Below, in pieces: positions 26,961 through 35,151 of a DNA stretch of 64,000 bases (position 1 is the stretch's first letter; every line of letters begins with the position of its first letter). The DNA comes from Falsirhodobacter sp. 20TX0035 (GTDB taxonomy: Bacteria; Pseudomonadota; Alphaproteobacteria; Rhodobacterales; Rhodobacteraceae): contig NZ_JAQMHV010000004.1 in assembly GCF_028307215.1 (NCBI RefSeq), positions 124,001 through 188,000 on the forward strand, in the 5' to 3' direction. The translations under genes and the position numbers were made by a program. The notes below the pieces were generated by a model. It was not told the DNA's origin and made no database searches. It was given only the letters and a program-made list of their open reading frames with translations.

Positions 26961-27620
26961 ATGATCGAATTCAACAATGTCAGCAAGTCCTTCTGGACCG
27001 GACAGCAGCGCAAGGTGATCCTCGACAACGCCTCCTTCCGGGTGGAGATCGGGAATTCGCTGGGCATCCTCGCCCCGAACGGCACCGGCAAGACGACCCT
27101 GATCAACATGATGGCCGGCCTTGAAAAACCCGACGAGGGCGAGGTGCGGCGCAGTTCGCGCGTGTCCTTTCCCCTGGGCTTCATGGGCGGCATCAACCCG
27201 AAGCATTCCGCGAACGAGAACGCCCGCTACGTGGCAAGGCTTTACGGCCTTGATCCCGATTACGTGGAAAGCTTCTGCCGCTGGCTGACCGACATCAACG
27301 AATATTTCGACCAGCCCGTGTCCACCTATTCGGCCGGGATGCGGTCGCGGTTCACCTTCTCGCTCATGCTGTCGCTGGAATTCGACATCTACCTGATCGA
27401 CGAAGGGATGCCGACCACGACGGATGTGCAATTCAACCGGAAGGCGGGTATGATCCTTCAGCAGCGGCTGGCGAACGGCACGATGGTCATCGTGTCCCAC
27501 CAGCCCAAGACGCTGGAGAAGTTCTGCAAGACCGCGGCCGTGCTGCGCAACGGCCAGCTCTACATGTTCGAATCTCTCGAGGAGGCGAAGCGCCTTTATG
27601 ACTACCAAGCTCACGGCTAA
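26961..27620 (+). CDS. kpsT: Capsule polysaccharide export ABC transporter ATPase (KpsT-type)
   Basis: A 219-residue nucleotide-binding subunit of an ABC-2 polysaccharide exporter. Seen: Walker A 'LAPNGTGKTTLIN' near 37-49, 'FPLGFMGGINPKHSANENARYVARLYG' (about 71-97, the KpsT/Wzt-type G-loop), atypical signature 'YSAGMRSRF' in place of LSGGQ, and Walker B 'DIYLIDEGMP' followed by the switch His in 'VIVSHQPKTL'. Short length without a C-terminal sugar-recognition domain fits KpsT/CtrD rather than Wzt. The partner permease KpsM is not adjacent. The 3' end overlaps kpsE by 23 bases. Confidence 0.92.
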   Translation: MIEFNNVSKSFWTGQQRKVILDNASFRVEIGNSLGILAPNGTGKTTLINMMAGLEKPDEGEVRRSSRVSFPLGFMGGINPKHSANENARYVARLYGLDPDYVESFCRWLTDINEYFDQPVSTYSAGMRSRFTFSLMLSLEFDIYLIDEGMPTTTDVQFNRKAGMILQQRLANGTMVIVSHQPKTLEKFCKTAAVLRNGQLYMFESLEEAKRLYDYQAHG

Positions 27621-29184
27621 GCGCTACCGCACCCGCCCGTCGGATGCGGCAACCCAGCATCCGGCCTCGCAGCTGCGCCCCGAGGATCTGTTCGAGGAAC
27701 CCGATGACGGCCTCGGGCCCGGCATCAACCGTGCCACACCCAGCCAGCCGCCGTCGGACCAGCGCATCACCGCGGACGAGATCGCGGCCGTGGAGGGTGA
27801 GAACCTGACGGGCCGCCAGCTGCGCCTGGCCCGCCGGATCGCGGCCAAGCACAACATTCAGGCGTCTTCGGACCACATGGCCGTCATCCTGCTGCGCCGT
27901 TCCGGGATCGACCCGTTCCAGCGCGCGTCGCTAATGGATCTGGTGGTGTCCTCCCGGCAGGCGGAAGGCCCTACGCCGAACCTGCCGCAAAAGATGCAGC
28001 CGATCCAGCTTCCCTCGACCGAGCAGCGGGCCCAAGACAGCCATCTGCGCGAGCTGCGGCAGATCCAGCAGGACATCGCGCGGCGTCGCCAGCGCAAGCT
28101 GATGCTTCTGGGGCTGCGGCTGGCCTTCTTCGTGCTGCTGCCGACCTTCATCGCGGGCTACTACTTCTACGCGATCGCGACGCCGATGTATTCGACCAAG
28201 TCGGAATTCGTGATCCAGTCATCACAGAACCCGACGCAGGCCAGCAGCAGCATGCTGTCGACCTCTCCGCTGCAGATCATCCAGGATTCCATTGCGGTGC
28301 AGGGCTACCTGCAATCGCGTGAGGCGATGGAACGGCTGAACGACGATCTAGGCTTCCGGGCGCATTTCGCCTCCTCCGACATCGACCCCATCCAGCGCAT
28401 TCCCGAAAGCGCGACGATGGAGGATGTGTATTCCGTCTACAAACGCAACGTGAAGATCTCGTTCGATCCGACCGACGGGATCGAGCGGATGGAGGTCATC
28501 GCCGAGGACCCGCAGACCGCCGTCGCGTTTTCCGAAGCCCTGATCGGCTATGCCGAAGAGCAGGTGGACCAGCTGACCCAGCGGATGCGGGAAGATCAGA
28601 TGCAGGGCGCGCAGCAGGGTTATGAAAACGCCGAGAAGGCAATGCTGGAGTCGCAGCAGAAGATGGTGGAGCTGCAGGAGCAGTTCCGCATGATCTCCTC
28701 GGACGTGGAGGTGTCGCTCATCACCTCGCAGCTGTCGACGCTGAATTCCCAGCTGCTGGAGGAGAAGCTTTCCCTGCAGCAGATGCAGTCGAACGCCCGT
28801 CCGAACGAGGCCCGGATGCAGCCGGTGCGCGACCGCATCCAGCGGCTGGAGGATCAGGTGACGGAACTGCGGGGTCGCCTCACGGCCTCCAGCGGCGGCG
28901 ACGAATCCATCGCCCGCCTGCAGGCGCAGCTGGCCCTGGCCCAGGGCGACGTGGAGATGCGGCAGATGATCCTCGGCGAATCGCTGCGCGCGATGGAAAC
29001 GGCACGGGTGGAAGCCGCCCGCCAGACGCGGTATCTGTCGCGCAACGTGAACCCGGTCGCACCGGACGCGCCCGTCTATCCCCGCGCTTTCGAGAACACG
29101 CTGGTCTCCCTGCTGGTGTTCCTCGGAATCTACCTGATGATCTCGATGACCGTCGCCATCCTGCGCGAACAGGTCTCCTCGTAA
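27598..29184 (+). CDS. kpsE: Capsule export inner-membrane protein (KpsE-type PCP) with long N-terminal extension
   Basis: A 528-residue polysaccharide co-polymerase that should bridge the inner membrane ABC exporter and an outer-membrane channel. Seen: TM1 about residues 180-203 (LGLRLAFFVLLPTFIAGYYFY), the periplasmic start 'YSTKSEFVIQSS', long coiled-coil stretches between about 320 and 480 (Gln/Glu/Leu rich), the KpsE end motif 'PDAPVYPRAFENTLVSLLVF' and TM2 near 500-520. Typical KpsE is about 380 residues. Here some 150 extra cytoplasmic residues precede TM1, containing 'LTGRQLRLARRIAAKHNI' and 'VILLRRSGIDPFQR'. Confidence 0.9.
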   Translation: MTTKLTAKRYRTRPSDAATQHPASQLRPEDLFEEPDDGLGPGINRATPSQPPSDQRITADEIAAVEGENLTGRQLRLARRIAAKHNIQASSDHMAVILLRRSGIDPFQRASLMDLVVSSRQAEGPTPNLPQKMQPIQLPSTEQRAQDSHLRELRQIQQDIARRRQRKLMLLGLRLAFFVLLPTFIAGYYFYAIATPMYSTKSEFVIQSSQNPTQASSSMLSTSPLQIIQDSIAVQGYLQSREAMERLNDDLGFRAHFASSDIDPIQRIPESATMEDVYSVYKRNVKISFDPTDGIERMEVIAEDPQTAVAFSEALIGYAEEQVDQLTQRMREDQMQGAQQGYENAEKAMLESQQKMVELQEQFRMISSDVEVSLITSQLSTLNSQLLEEKLSLQQMQSNARPNEARMQPVRDRIQRLEDQVTELRGRLTASSGGDESIARLQAQLALAQGDVEMRQMILGESLRAMETARVEAARQTRYLSRNVNPVAPDAPVYPRAFENTLVSLLVFLGIYLMISMTVAILREQVSS

Positions 29185-29195
29185 AAGGACCCAAG

Positions 29196-30026
29196 ATGAA
29201 AACCGTCGATATCGCTGGCCTTCGCGTTGGCAACGATCTTCCTTTGTGTCTGATCGCGGGCCCCTGCCAGCTGGAGAGCCTGGACCATGCCGAGATGATC
29301 GCCGGCCGCATGGCCGAGATCTGCGCCGCCGCGGGCGCGCAATACGTCTTCAAGGCGAGCTACGACAAGGCCAACCGCACCTCGCTGAACGGGCGCCGCG
29401 GGCTGGGGTTGGAGGCCGGGCTGTCCGTGCTTGAAAAGATTCGCTCCAGCGGCCTGCCAGTGCTGACCGACATCCACGACATCGCGCAGGCGCGCGAGGC
29501 GGCGACCGTGGTGGACGTCATCCAGATCCCCGCCTTCCTGTGCCGCCAGACGGACCTCTTGGTCGCGGCGGGCGAAACGGGCGCCGTGGTCAACATCAAG
29601 AAGGGCCAGTTCCTTGCGCCGTGGGACATGGCCAATGTGGCCGAAAAGGTGTCCTCCACCGGCAATGACCGCATTCTTCTGACGGAGCGCGGCACCTCCT
29701 TCGGCTACAACACGCTGGTGGCGGACATGCGCGGCCTGCCGACGATGGCGAAGACCGGCTACCCGGTCATCATGGACGCGACGCATTCGGTGCAGCAGCC
29801 GGGGGGTCTTGGCGGCGCGTCGGGTGGGCAGCGTGAATTCGCGCCGGTCATGGCGCGGGCGGCCGTCAGCCTCGGCATCGCGGGCGTCTTCATCGAAACG
29901 CACGAAGACCCGGACAGCGCCCCGTCAGACGGCCCGAACATGATCCGGCTGGACGAGATGCAGGCGCTTGTCGAACGACTGATGGCGTTCGACAAGCTGG
30001 CCAAGGCGGATCCGATCCGCGTCTGA
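29196..30026 (+). CDS. kdsA: 3-deoxy-8-phosphooctulonate (Kdo-8-P) synthase
   Basis: A 276-residue aldolase that joins phosphoenolpyruvate and arabinose-5-phosphate to make Kdo-8-P. Kdo feeds lipid A and the poly-Kdo linker of ABC-exported capsules. Seen: 'LIAGPCQLESL' near 19-29, 'FKASYDKANRTSLNGRRG', 'LTDIHDIAQA', 'QIPAFLCRQTDLL', 'NIKKGQFLAPWDM' and 'MDATHSVQQPGG', then 'FIETHEDPDSAPSDGPN'. The Cys in GPCQ marks the metal-dependent class (E. coli type has Asn). It follows kpsE by 11 bases. Placement with capsule export genes suggests a supply role for capsule linker. Confidence 0.96.
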   Translation: MKTVDIAGLRVGNDLPLCLIAGPCQLESLDHAEMIAGRMAEICAAAGAQYVFKASYDKANRTSLNGRRGLGLEAGLSVLEKIRSSGLPVLTDIHDIAQAREAATVVDVIQIPAFLCRQTDLLVAAGETGAVVNIKKGQFLAPWDMANVAEKVSSTGNDRILLTERGTSFGYNTLVADMRGLPTMAKTGYPVIMDATHSVQQPGGLGGASGGQREFAPVMARAAVSLGIAGVFIETHEDPDSAPSDGPNMIRLDEMQALVERLMAFDKLAKADPIRV

Positions 30027-30029
30027 GGC

Positions 30030-30290
30030 CTAGATCCAGCCGGTGATCTTGCCGGCCGTGGTGCCCGTCGCAAGGATGCGGCGGGCGAACATCGGATAGG
30101 TTCCGATCGGCAGTTCGGCGGTGGCATAGGTGACGCCGTCGGAGCTGACATACCGGACTGTCCCTGCCGTGCCGATCGTCAGGGCGCGGACATCCTCCGC
30201 CAAGTCGGCGCTGTCCGACGGCGTGACCGCCACCGCGCCGAACGCCGCTGCGGTGACGCCCTTTTCGGCCCCTGCAAATCTGTTGGCCAT
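30030..30290 (-). CDS. GTA-type head-spike base protein homologue (Rcc01079 family)
   Basis: An 86-residue beta-rich protein with the pattern of the spike-base protein of Rhodobacter capsulatus gene transfer agent. Seen: 'NRFAG.......' start, 'AVTPSDSADLAEDVRALTIGTAGTVRYVSSDG' region (about 21-52, key S-D-S-x-D-L and R-A-L-x-x-G-T-A-G), and the end 'PIGTYPMFARRILATGTTAGKITG' (about 61-84). Those spikes sit on the capsid and bind cell-surface polysaccharide. No capsid, tail or spike-fibre gene is nearby, so this is a solitary copy. It converges on kdsA with a 3-base gap. Family call by memory of motif order. Confidence 0.75.
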   Translation of the reverse strand: MANRFAGAEKGVTAAAFGAVAVTPSDSADLAEDVRALTIGTAGTVRYVSSDGVTYATAELPIGTYPMFARRILATGTTAGKITGWI

Positions 30291-30359
30291 CTTCCATCCT
30301 TCTTGCTGACACTGGCTTTCGCCGGGCGTCCAACTTCGCGCAGGAAGATGACCGAAAGC

Positions 30360-30383
30360 GGAAGGCCCCGGTCGGGGCCTTCA
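30360..30383 (-). terminator. Hairpin between two small minus-strand genes
   Basis: GAAGGCCCCG-(GTC)-GGGGCCTTC is a near-perfect 9-10 bp stem lying just past the stop codon of the small membrane protein gene. The tail on the minus strand (CGCTTTCGG) is only weakly T-rich, so it may be an inefficient terminator or a transcript-stabilising hairpin. Confidence 0.55.
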
Positions 30384-30402
30384 GATGCCGTAAAGGTTTG
30401 GA

Positions 30403-30567
30403 TCAGTTGGTCTGGGTGGCCGGACCCGTGGTGTCATCCGCTTGGGGACCACGGTCCGCGAAGAAGGAGGTCGCGACGATCGCGATGATGCCCACGATGA
30501 TGATGGCAAAGACGATGCGCATCGGCCCGCGTACGCCCTTCTTGCCCGTCTCGTCATTCTGTTTCAT
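30403..30567 (-). CDS. Small single-span membrane protein
   Basis: A 54-residue protein: a polar basic start 'MKQNDETGKKGVRGPMR', one membrane segment at about 17-36 (IVFAIIIVGIIAIVATSFFA) and a short acidic/polar outside tail (DRGPQADDTTGPATQTN). The topology is N-in. The nearby upstream ATG at 30588 would add seven residues. AGGGAAGG suits neither start perfectly. A hairpin follows the stop. It looks real by composition and topology, but no family is recognised. Confidence 0.6.
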   Translation of the reverse strand: MKQNDETGKKGVRGPMRIVFAIIIVGIIAIVATSFFADRGPQADDTTGPATQTN

Positions 30568-30638
30568 GCTGTGACCTTCCCTGGACATTGCGCATCACAG
30601 CGCCTGCGGAAGGATTTGGTTCCCTGACGTCGCCGTCA

Positions 30639-30715
30639 TGGTGGGCCGTGACGGGCTCGAACCGCCGACATTTTCGGTGTAAACGAAACGCTCTACCAAC
30701 TGAGCTAACGGCCCG
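30639..30715 (-). tRNA. tRNA-Val (UAC anticodon)
   Basis: A 77-nt cloverleaf on the minus strand with encoded CCA. Acceptor GGGCCGT pairs exactly with ACGGCCC, the anticodon loop TTTACAC gives UAC (reads GUA and GUG), and the T arm carries GGTTCGAGCCC. It is 13 bases from a second valine tRNA, so both probably come from one transcript. Confidence 0.96.
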
Positions 30716-30728
30716 CAATGTATCGGGA

Positions 30729-30803
30729 TGGTGGGCGATGAGGGATTTGAACCCCCGACATCTTCGATGTGAACGAAGCGCTCTACCACTGAGCTAATCG
30801 CCC
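30729..30803 (-). tRNA. tRNA-Val (CAC anticodon)
   Basis: A 75-nt cloverleaf with encoded CCA. Acceptor GGGCGAT pairs with ATCGCCC, the anticodon loop TTCACAT gives CAC (reads GUG only), and the T arm carries GGTTCAAATCC. Its anticodon arm closely resembles that of the adjacent UAC tRNA, suggesting an old duplication with a changed wobble base. A dedicated GUG reader fits the high-GC codon use. Confidence 0.95.
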
Positions 30804-30821
30804 GATGCCGGGGGTTTAGCC

Positions 30822-31181
30822 CTACTCGTCGTCCTCTGCAAGAGCCTTTTTTGCGCTTTTTGCATCCGTGTTCTGCGGGCGCAGTTTCAGCGTGACGACG
30901 CCGTTTTCCTCGTTGCGCTTGATCACCTTCAGGCGCCCCAGCGGCGGCAGGACCAGATCGTCGCCGGCGGTGATCTTGGCCGTCATCGCCGCCAGGAAGG
31001 CGTCGATGATCGGGCGCGCTTCCTTGCGGTTCTTTCCCGTGGCCTCCACGACCATGTCCACGAGGTCGGGCAGCTTCGTGACCTCGGCGGCTTCCTTCAG
31101 TTCGGCTTCCGGCTTGGCTTCGGCCTCGGGCGCTTTCGCCTTCGGGGCGCGGGTCGCGCGTGCGGTCGTCTTGGTGGCCAT
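30822..31181 (-). CDS. HU-family DNA-binding protein with Ala/Lys/Glu-rich N-terminal tail
   Basis: A 119-residue histone-like protein. The C-terminal 85 residues carry the HU/IHF fold: 'LPDLVDMVVEATGKNRKEARPIIDAFLAAMTAKITAGDDLVLPPLGRLKVIKR' region (about 37-89). The DNA-embracing arm is 'RNEENGVVTLKLRPQNTDAK'. It is preceded by about 33 residues of low complexity (TTARATRAPKAKAPEAEAKP), reminiscent of eukaryotic histone H1 tails and of some actinobacterial HUs. The start could also be an ATG 9 bases upstream. It is close to two tRNA genes and followed at a distance by lon. Bulk HU or a specialised nucleoid protein. Confidence 0.85.
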   Translation of the reverse strand: MATKTTARATRAPKAKAPEAEAKPEAELKEAAEVTKLPDLVDMVVEATGKNRKEARPIIDAFLAAMTAKITAGDDLVLPPLGRLKVIKRNEENGVVTLKLRPQNTDAKSAKKALAEDDE

Positions 31182-31245
31182 GCTGTTCATCCCAAACGTG
31201 ACAATCAGTCCGAACGATACCGCTTTTTCAGGCCTTGGAAAGAAA

Positions 31246-31272
31246 AAGACGCGCCCGAAGGCGCGTCTCTGG
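31246..31272 (-). terminator. Rho-independent terminator of lon
   Basis: On the minus strand AGACGCGCC-TTCG-GGCGCGTCT is followed by TTTTCTTTCC, directly after the lon stop codon. UUCG tetraloop plus T tract: a textbook terminator. Confidence 0.93.
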
Positions 31273-31274
31273 GA

Positions 31275-33680
31275 TCAGTGGGCCGTTTGCTGATGCACCG
31301 GCTGCTCGGCCATCCGGCGGGCCGCAGCGGCCTCCTCGGCCGCTTCGTCCCATTCCACCGGCTCCGGCATCCGCACCAGCGCCTCGCGCAGAACCTCACG
31401 GACATGGGTCACGGGGATGATCTTCAGCCCCTGCTTCACGTTGTCCGGGATCTCGGCCAGGTCCTTCTCGTTCTCGACCGGGATCAGCACCGTCTTGATG
31501 CCGCCCCGCAGCGCCGCAAGAAGCTTCTCCTTCAACCCGCCGATGGGGAGCGCGTTGCCGCGAAGCGTGACCTCGCCGGTCATGGCGATGTCCTTCTTCA
31601 CGGGGATTCCCGTCAGCACCGACACGATCGACGTCACCATCGCCAGACCGGCGCTCGGCCCGTCCTTCGGGGTGGCCCCTTCGGGAACGTGGACGTGGAT
31701 GTCCATCGTCTCGAACCGCGGGGGCTTCACGCCCAGTTCCGGCGCGATGGACCGGACGTAGCTGGACGCCGCGTCGATGGACTCCTTCATCACGTCGCCC
31801 AGCTTGCCGGTCGTCTTCATCCGGCCCTTGCCCGGCAGGCGCAGCGCCTCGATCTGCAGCAGTTCCCCCCCGACCGAGGTGTAGGCCAGACCGGTCACGA
31901 CACCGACCTGATCCTCCTTCTCGGCCAGACCGTGGCGATAACGCGGGACGCCCAGGAACTCGGCCACGTTGGCTTCCGTCACCTCGACGGACGTGGCCTT
32001 GCCCTTCACGATTTCCGTCACCGCCTTGCGGGCCAGCTTCGCGAGTTCACGCTCCAGGTTCCGCACCCCCGCCTCGCGGGTGTAGGACTGGATCACCTCG
32101 GTCAGCGCGCCATCCGTGACCGCGAATTCGCCCGCCTTCAGGGCGTGGTTCTCGATCTGCTTCGGCACGAGGTGGGTCTTCGCGATCTCGCGCTTCTCGT
32201 CCTCGGTATAGCCCGACAGCGGGATGATCTCCATCCGGTCCAGAAGCGGCCCCGGCATGTTGTAGGAGTTCGCCGTGGTCAGGAACATCACGTTCGACAG
32301 GTCGTATTCCACCTCAAGATAGTGGTCGGTGAACGTGCCGTTCTGTTCCGGATCCAGCACCTCCAGCATGGCCGAAGCGGGATCGCCGCGGAAGTCCTGC
32401 CCCATCTTGTCGATCTCATCCAGCAGGATGAGCGGGTTGGTGGTCTTGGCCTTCTTCAGCGCCTGGATGATCTTGCCGGGCATGGAGCCGATATAGGTCC
32501 GGCGGTGGCCCCGTATCTCGGATTCATCGCGCACGCCGCCAAGGCTGATGCGGATGAACTCGCGCCCCGTCGCCTTCGCGACCGACTTGCCGAGCGAGGT
32601 CTTGCCCACGCCCGGAGGGCCGACGAGGCACAGGATCGGCCCCTTCAGCTTCGTCGCACGCGCCTGTACCGCCAGATACTCGGTGATGCGTTCCTTGACC
32701 TTTTCCAGCCCGTGGTGATCGGCGTCCAGGATGGCCTGCGCCTTGCCCAGATCCTTCTTCACCTTGGACTTCACGCCCCACGGCACGCCCAAGAGCCAGT
32801 CGAGGTAGTTGCGCACGACGGTCGCCTCGGCGCTCATCGGGGACATCGACTTCAGCTTCTTGATCTCGGCGTCGGCCTTCTCGCGGGCTTCCTTCGACAG
32901 CTTGGTGGCCGCGATCCGGGCTTCCAGTTCGGACACCTCGTTCTGGCCGTCCTCGCCGTCGCCCAGCTCCTTCTGAATGGCCTTCATCTGCTCATTCAGA
33001 TAATATTCGCGCTGCGTCTTCTCCATCTGGTTCTTGACGCGGCTTTTGATGCGCTTCTCGACCTGAAGAACGCTCATCTCGCCCTGCATGTGGCCGTAGA
33101 CGCCTTCAAGGCGCTGACCCACGTCCAGCGTTTCCAAGAGCTTCTGCTTCTGCGCCACGTCCACGCCAAGGTGCCCGGCCACAAGGTCGGCCAGACGGGC
33201 GGGATCGGTCGATTCCGACACGGCCGACAGCGCCTCTTCGGGGATGTTCTTCTTGATCTTGGCGTAGCGTTCGAATTCGTCGGCCACGGCGCGCAGCATG
33301 GCGTCGACCGTTTCCTCGTTGCCCGCGACCTCGTCCTGCGTCTCGGCATGTGCCTCGAAGAAGCGGTCATTCGAGACGAAATCCGTGATGCGCACGCGCG
33401 ACTTGCCTTCGACCAGCACCTTCACGGTGCCGTCCGGCAGTTTCAGAAGTTGCAGCACATTGGCCAGAACGCCCGTGCGGTAGATGCCGTCGGTGCCCGG
33501 ATCGTCCACCGACGGGTCCATCTGCGACGACAGCAGGATCTGGCGATCCTCGGACATGACCTCTTCCAATGCGCGCACCGACTTCTCGCGGCCCACGAAC
33601 AACGGAACGATCATGTGCGGGAAGACCACGATGTCACGCAGCGGCAACACGGGGTAACTTGGAGCAAGTGTCTCGTTCAT
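31275..33680 (-). CDS. lon: ATP-dependent protease Lon
   Basis: An 801-residue AAA+ serine protease that degrades damaged and regulatory proteins in the cytoplasm. Seen: LON N-domain '[26 protein letters not shown]' region (about 9-34), long coiled coil '[23 protein letters not shown]', Walker A '[13 protein letters not shown]' near 353-365, Walker B '[10 protein letters not shown]', and the protease domain with catalytic Ser in '[10 protein letters not shown]' (about residue 676) and Lys in '[15 protein letters not shown]' (about 719). All catalytic residues and typical length are present. Single gene with own terminator. Confidence 0.98.
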   Translation of the reverse strand: MNETLAPSYPVLPLRDIVVFPHMIVPLFVGREKSVRALEEVMSEDRQILLSSQMDPSVDDPGTDGIYRTGVLANVLQLLKLPDGTVKVLVEGKSRVRITDFVSNDRFFEAHAETQDEVAGNEETVDAMLRAVADEFERYAKIKKNIPEEALSAVSESTDPARLADLVAGHLGVDVAQKQKLLETLDVGQRLEGVYGHMQGEMSVLQVEKRIKSRVKNQMEKTQREYYLNEQMKAIQKELGDGEDGQNEVSELEARIAATKLSKEAREKADAEIKKLKSMSPMSAEATVVRNYLDWLLGVPWGVKSKVKKDLGKAQAILDADHHGLEKVKERITEYLAVQARATKLKGPILCLVGPPGVGKTSLGKSVAKATGREFIRISLGGVRDESEIRGHRRTYIGSMPGKIIQALKKAKTTNPLILLDEIDKMGQDFRGDPASAMLEVLDPEQNGTFTDHYLEVEYDLSNVMFLTTANSYNMPGPLLDRMEIIPLSGYTEDEKREIAKTHLVPKQIENHALKAGEFAVTDGALTEVIQSYTREAGVRNLERELAKLARKAVTEIVKGKATSVEVTEANVAEFLGVPRYRHGLAEKEDQVGVVTGLAYTSVGGELLQIEALRLPGKGRMKTTGKLGDVMKESIDAASSYVRSIAPELGVKPPRFETMDIHVHVPEGATPKDGPSAGLAMVTSIVSVLTGIPVKKDIAMTGEVTLRGNALPIGGLKEKLLAALRGGIKTVLIPVENEKDLAEIPDNVKQGLKIIPVTHVREVLREALVRMPEPVEWDEAAEEAAAARRMAEQPVHQQTAH

Positions 33681-33829
33681 CTTCGGTCCTTTCGCAGGAA
33701 GGCTCTGGTCCCGTGCATCGGCAACGCTCGGCCTTCCCCGGCTGAGTTCCCTATCTGGTGGTGCGACCCATCCAAGTCAACCATTCCGCTGGAACCAAGA
33801 CGGAACATGGCACGCGGTTCACGCAGCCG

Positions 33830-34957
33830 TCAAAGGGGATCGATGTCGCCTTCGGCACGGCGGGCGTGGAAGTCGGCCACAAAGGCCGGAAGGCGCTGTT
33901 CGGCGATCGCGTCGCGCAGGCCCTGCATCAGTTCCTGATAGTAGTGCAGGTTGTGCCAGGTCATGAGCATGGAGCTGATGATCTCCCCCGCGCGCATCAC
34001 GTGATGCAGGTAGCCACGGGAATAGTTGCGGCAGGCGGGACAGGTGCACTCCTCATCCAACGGGCGGGGATCGTCCATGTGGCGGGCGTTCTTGATGTTG
34101 ATGACGCCGCGCCGCGTGAAGGCCTGCCCCGTGCGCCCGGAACGCGACGGCAGCACGCAGTCCATCATGTCGATGCCGCGTTCCACGGCGCCCACGATGT
34201 CGTCGGGCTTGCCCACGCCCATCAGATAACGCGGCTTGTCCGCCGGCAGCATGCCTGGGGCGTAGTTCAGGACGTCGAACATCATCTCCTGCCCCTCGCC
34301 TACCGCCAGACCGCCGACGGCGTAACCATCAAAGCCGATGGATTGCAGCTTTTCCGCGCTTTCGGCGCGCTGGTCGGGGAAGACGCTGCCCTGCTGGATC
34401 CCGAACAGCGCGTGGCCCGGCTGATCGCCAAAGGCGTCGCGCGACCGTTGCGCCCACCGCATGGACAATTCCATCGACCGGCGCGCCGTTTTTTCATCAG
34501 CCGGAAATGGTGTGCATTCGTCGAAGGCCATCACGATGTCGGATCCCAGCAGGCGCTGGATCTCCATGCTCCGCTCCGGCGTCAGGTGGTGGGAAGAGCC
34601 GTCGATGTGGCTCTTGAAGCGCACCCCCTCCTCCGTCAGCTTGCGCAGGGCGGTCAGGCTCATCACCTGGAACCCGCCACTGTCGGTCAGGATCGGACGC
34701 TCCCAGTTCATGAAGCGGTGGAGCCCGCCAAGGCGGTCGATCCGTTCGGCCGTGGGCCGCAGCATCAGGTGATAGGTGTTGCCCAGAAGGATGTCCGCGC
34801 CCGTGGCCCGCACGTTTTCGGGCAGCATCGCCTTCACCGTGGCGGCGGTGCCAACCGGCATGAAGGCGGGCGTGCGAATCTCTCCACGCGGGGTGTGGAT
34901 CGTGCCCGTGCGGGCCTTTCCGTCGGTGGCGTGAATGTCGAAGCTGAAACCTGTCAT
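33830..34957 (-). CDS. tgt: Queuine/preQ1 tRNA-guanine transglycosylase
   Basis: A 375-residue enzyme that swaps guanine 34 for preQ1 in GUN-anticodon tRNAs on the way to queuosine. Seen: '[23 protein letters not shown]', '[14 protein letters not shown]' with '[12 protein letters not shown]' containing the catalytic Asp near residue 93, '[13 protein letters not shown]', nucleophile region '[21 protein letters not shown]', and zinc ligands C-x-C-x2-C in '[17 protein letters not shown]' (about 305-321). ATG 34957 has an excellent AAAGGAGG site. Monocistronic here. queA is not next to it. Confidence 0.98.
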   Translation of the reverse strand: MTGFSFDIHATDGKARTGTIHTPRGEIRTPAFMPVGTAATVKAMLPENVRATGADILLGNTYHLMLRPTAERIDRLGGLHRFMNWERPILTDSGGFQVMSLTALRKLTEEGVRFKSHIDGSSHHLTPERSMEIQRLLGSDIVMAFDECTPFPADEKTARRSMELSMRWAQRSRDAFGDQPGHALFGIQQGSVFPDQRAESAEKLQSIGFDGYAVGGLAVGEGQEMMFDVLNYAPGMLPADKPRYLMGVGKPDDIVGAVERGIDMMDCVLPSRSGRTGQAFTRRGVINIKNARHMDDPRPLDEECTCPACRNYSRGYLHHVMRAGEIISSMLMTWHNLHYYQELMQGLRDAIAEQRLPAFVADFHARRAEGDIDPL

Positions 34958-35062
34958 GATCCTCCTTTGCGGCAAAACCGCCGATTTTGGAAGGGGTCCG
35001 ATGCAGCGTCGCAACATCCACTGGCGGAAGCCGGTGCGGGCATCCGCCGCGCCACAGAAAAA

Positions 35063-35089
35063 TTGCACAAGTGCCTTAAAGCGTATAAT
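35063..35089 (+). promoter_or_regulatory. Possible promoter of the dicarboxylate symporter gene
   Basis: TTGCAC and a perfect TATAAT are separated by 15 bases, about 60 bases before the TTG start. The -10 is consensus but the spacing is short, so either an activator is needed or the true -35 differs. The TTGCAC also recalls the -12 part of a sigma54 site, but I see no GG at the matching -24. Confidence 0.35.
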
Positions 35090-35151
35090 CGCTTACGACC
35101 ACTCTGACCGTACGCGGCAGGGCGCGAATGGGGACTTGAGGAGGACATCCA

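Noticed and set aside
31278-33938. An 886-codon open frame on the plus strand opposite lon
   Set aside because: It mirrors the lon gene, is rich in His, Arg and Gly as antisense frames of high-GC genes are, and shows no domain.
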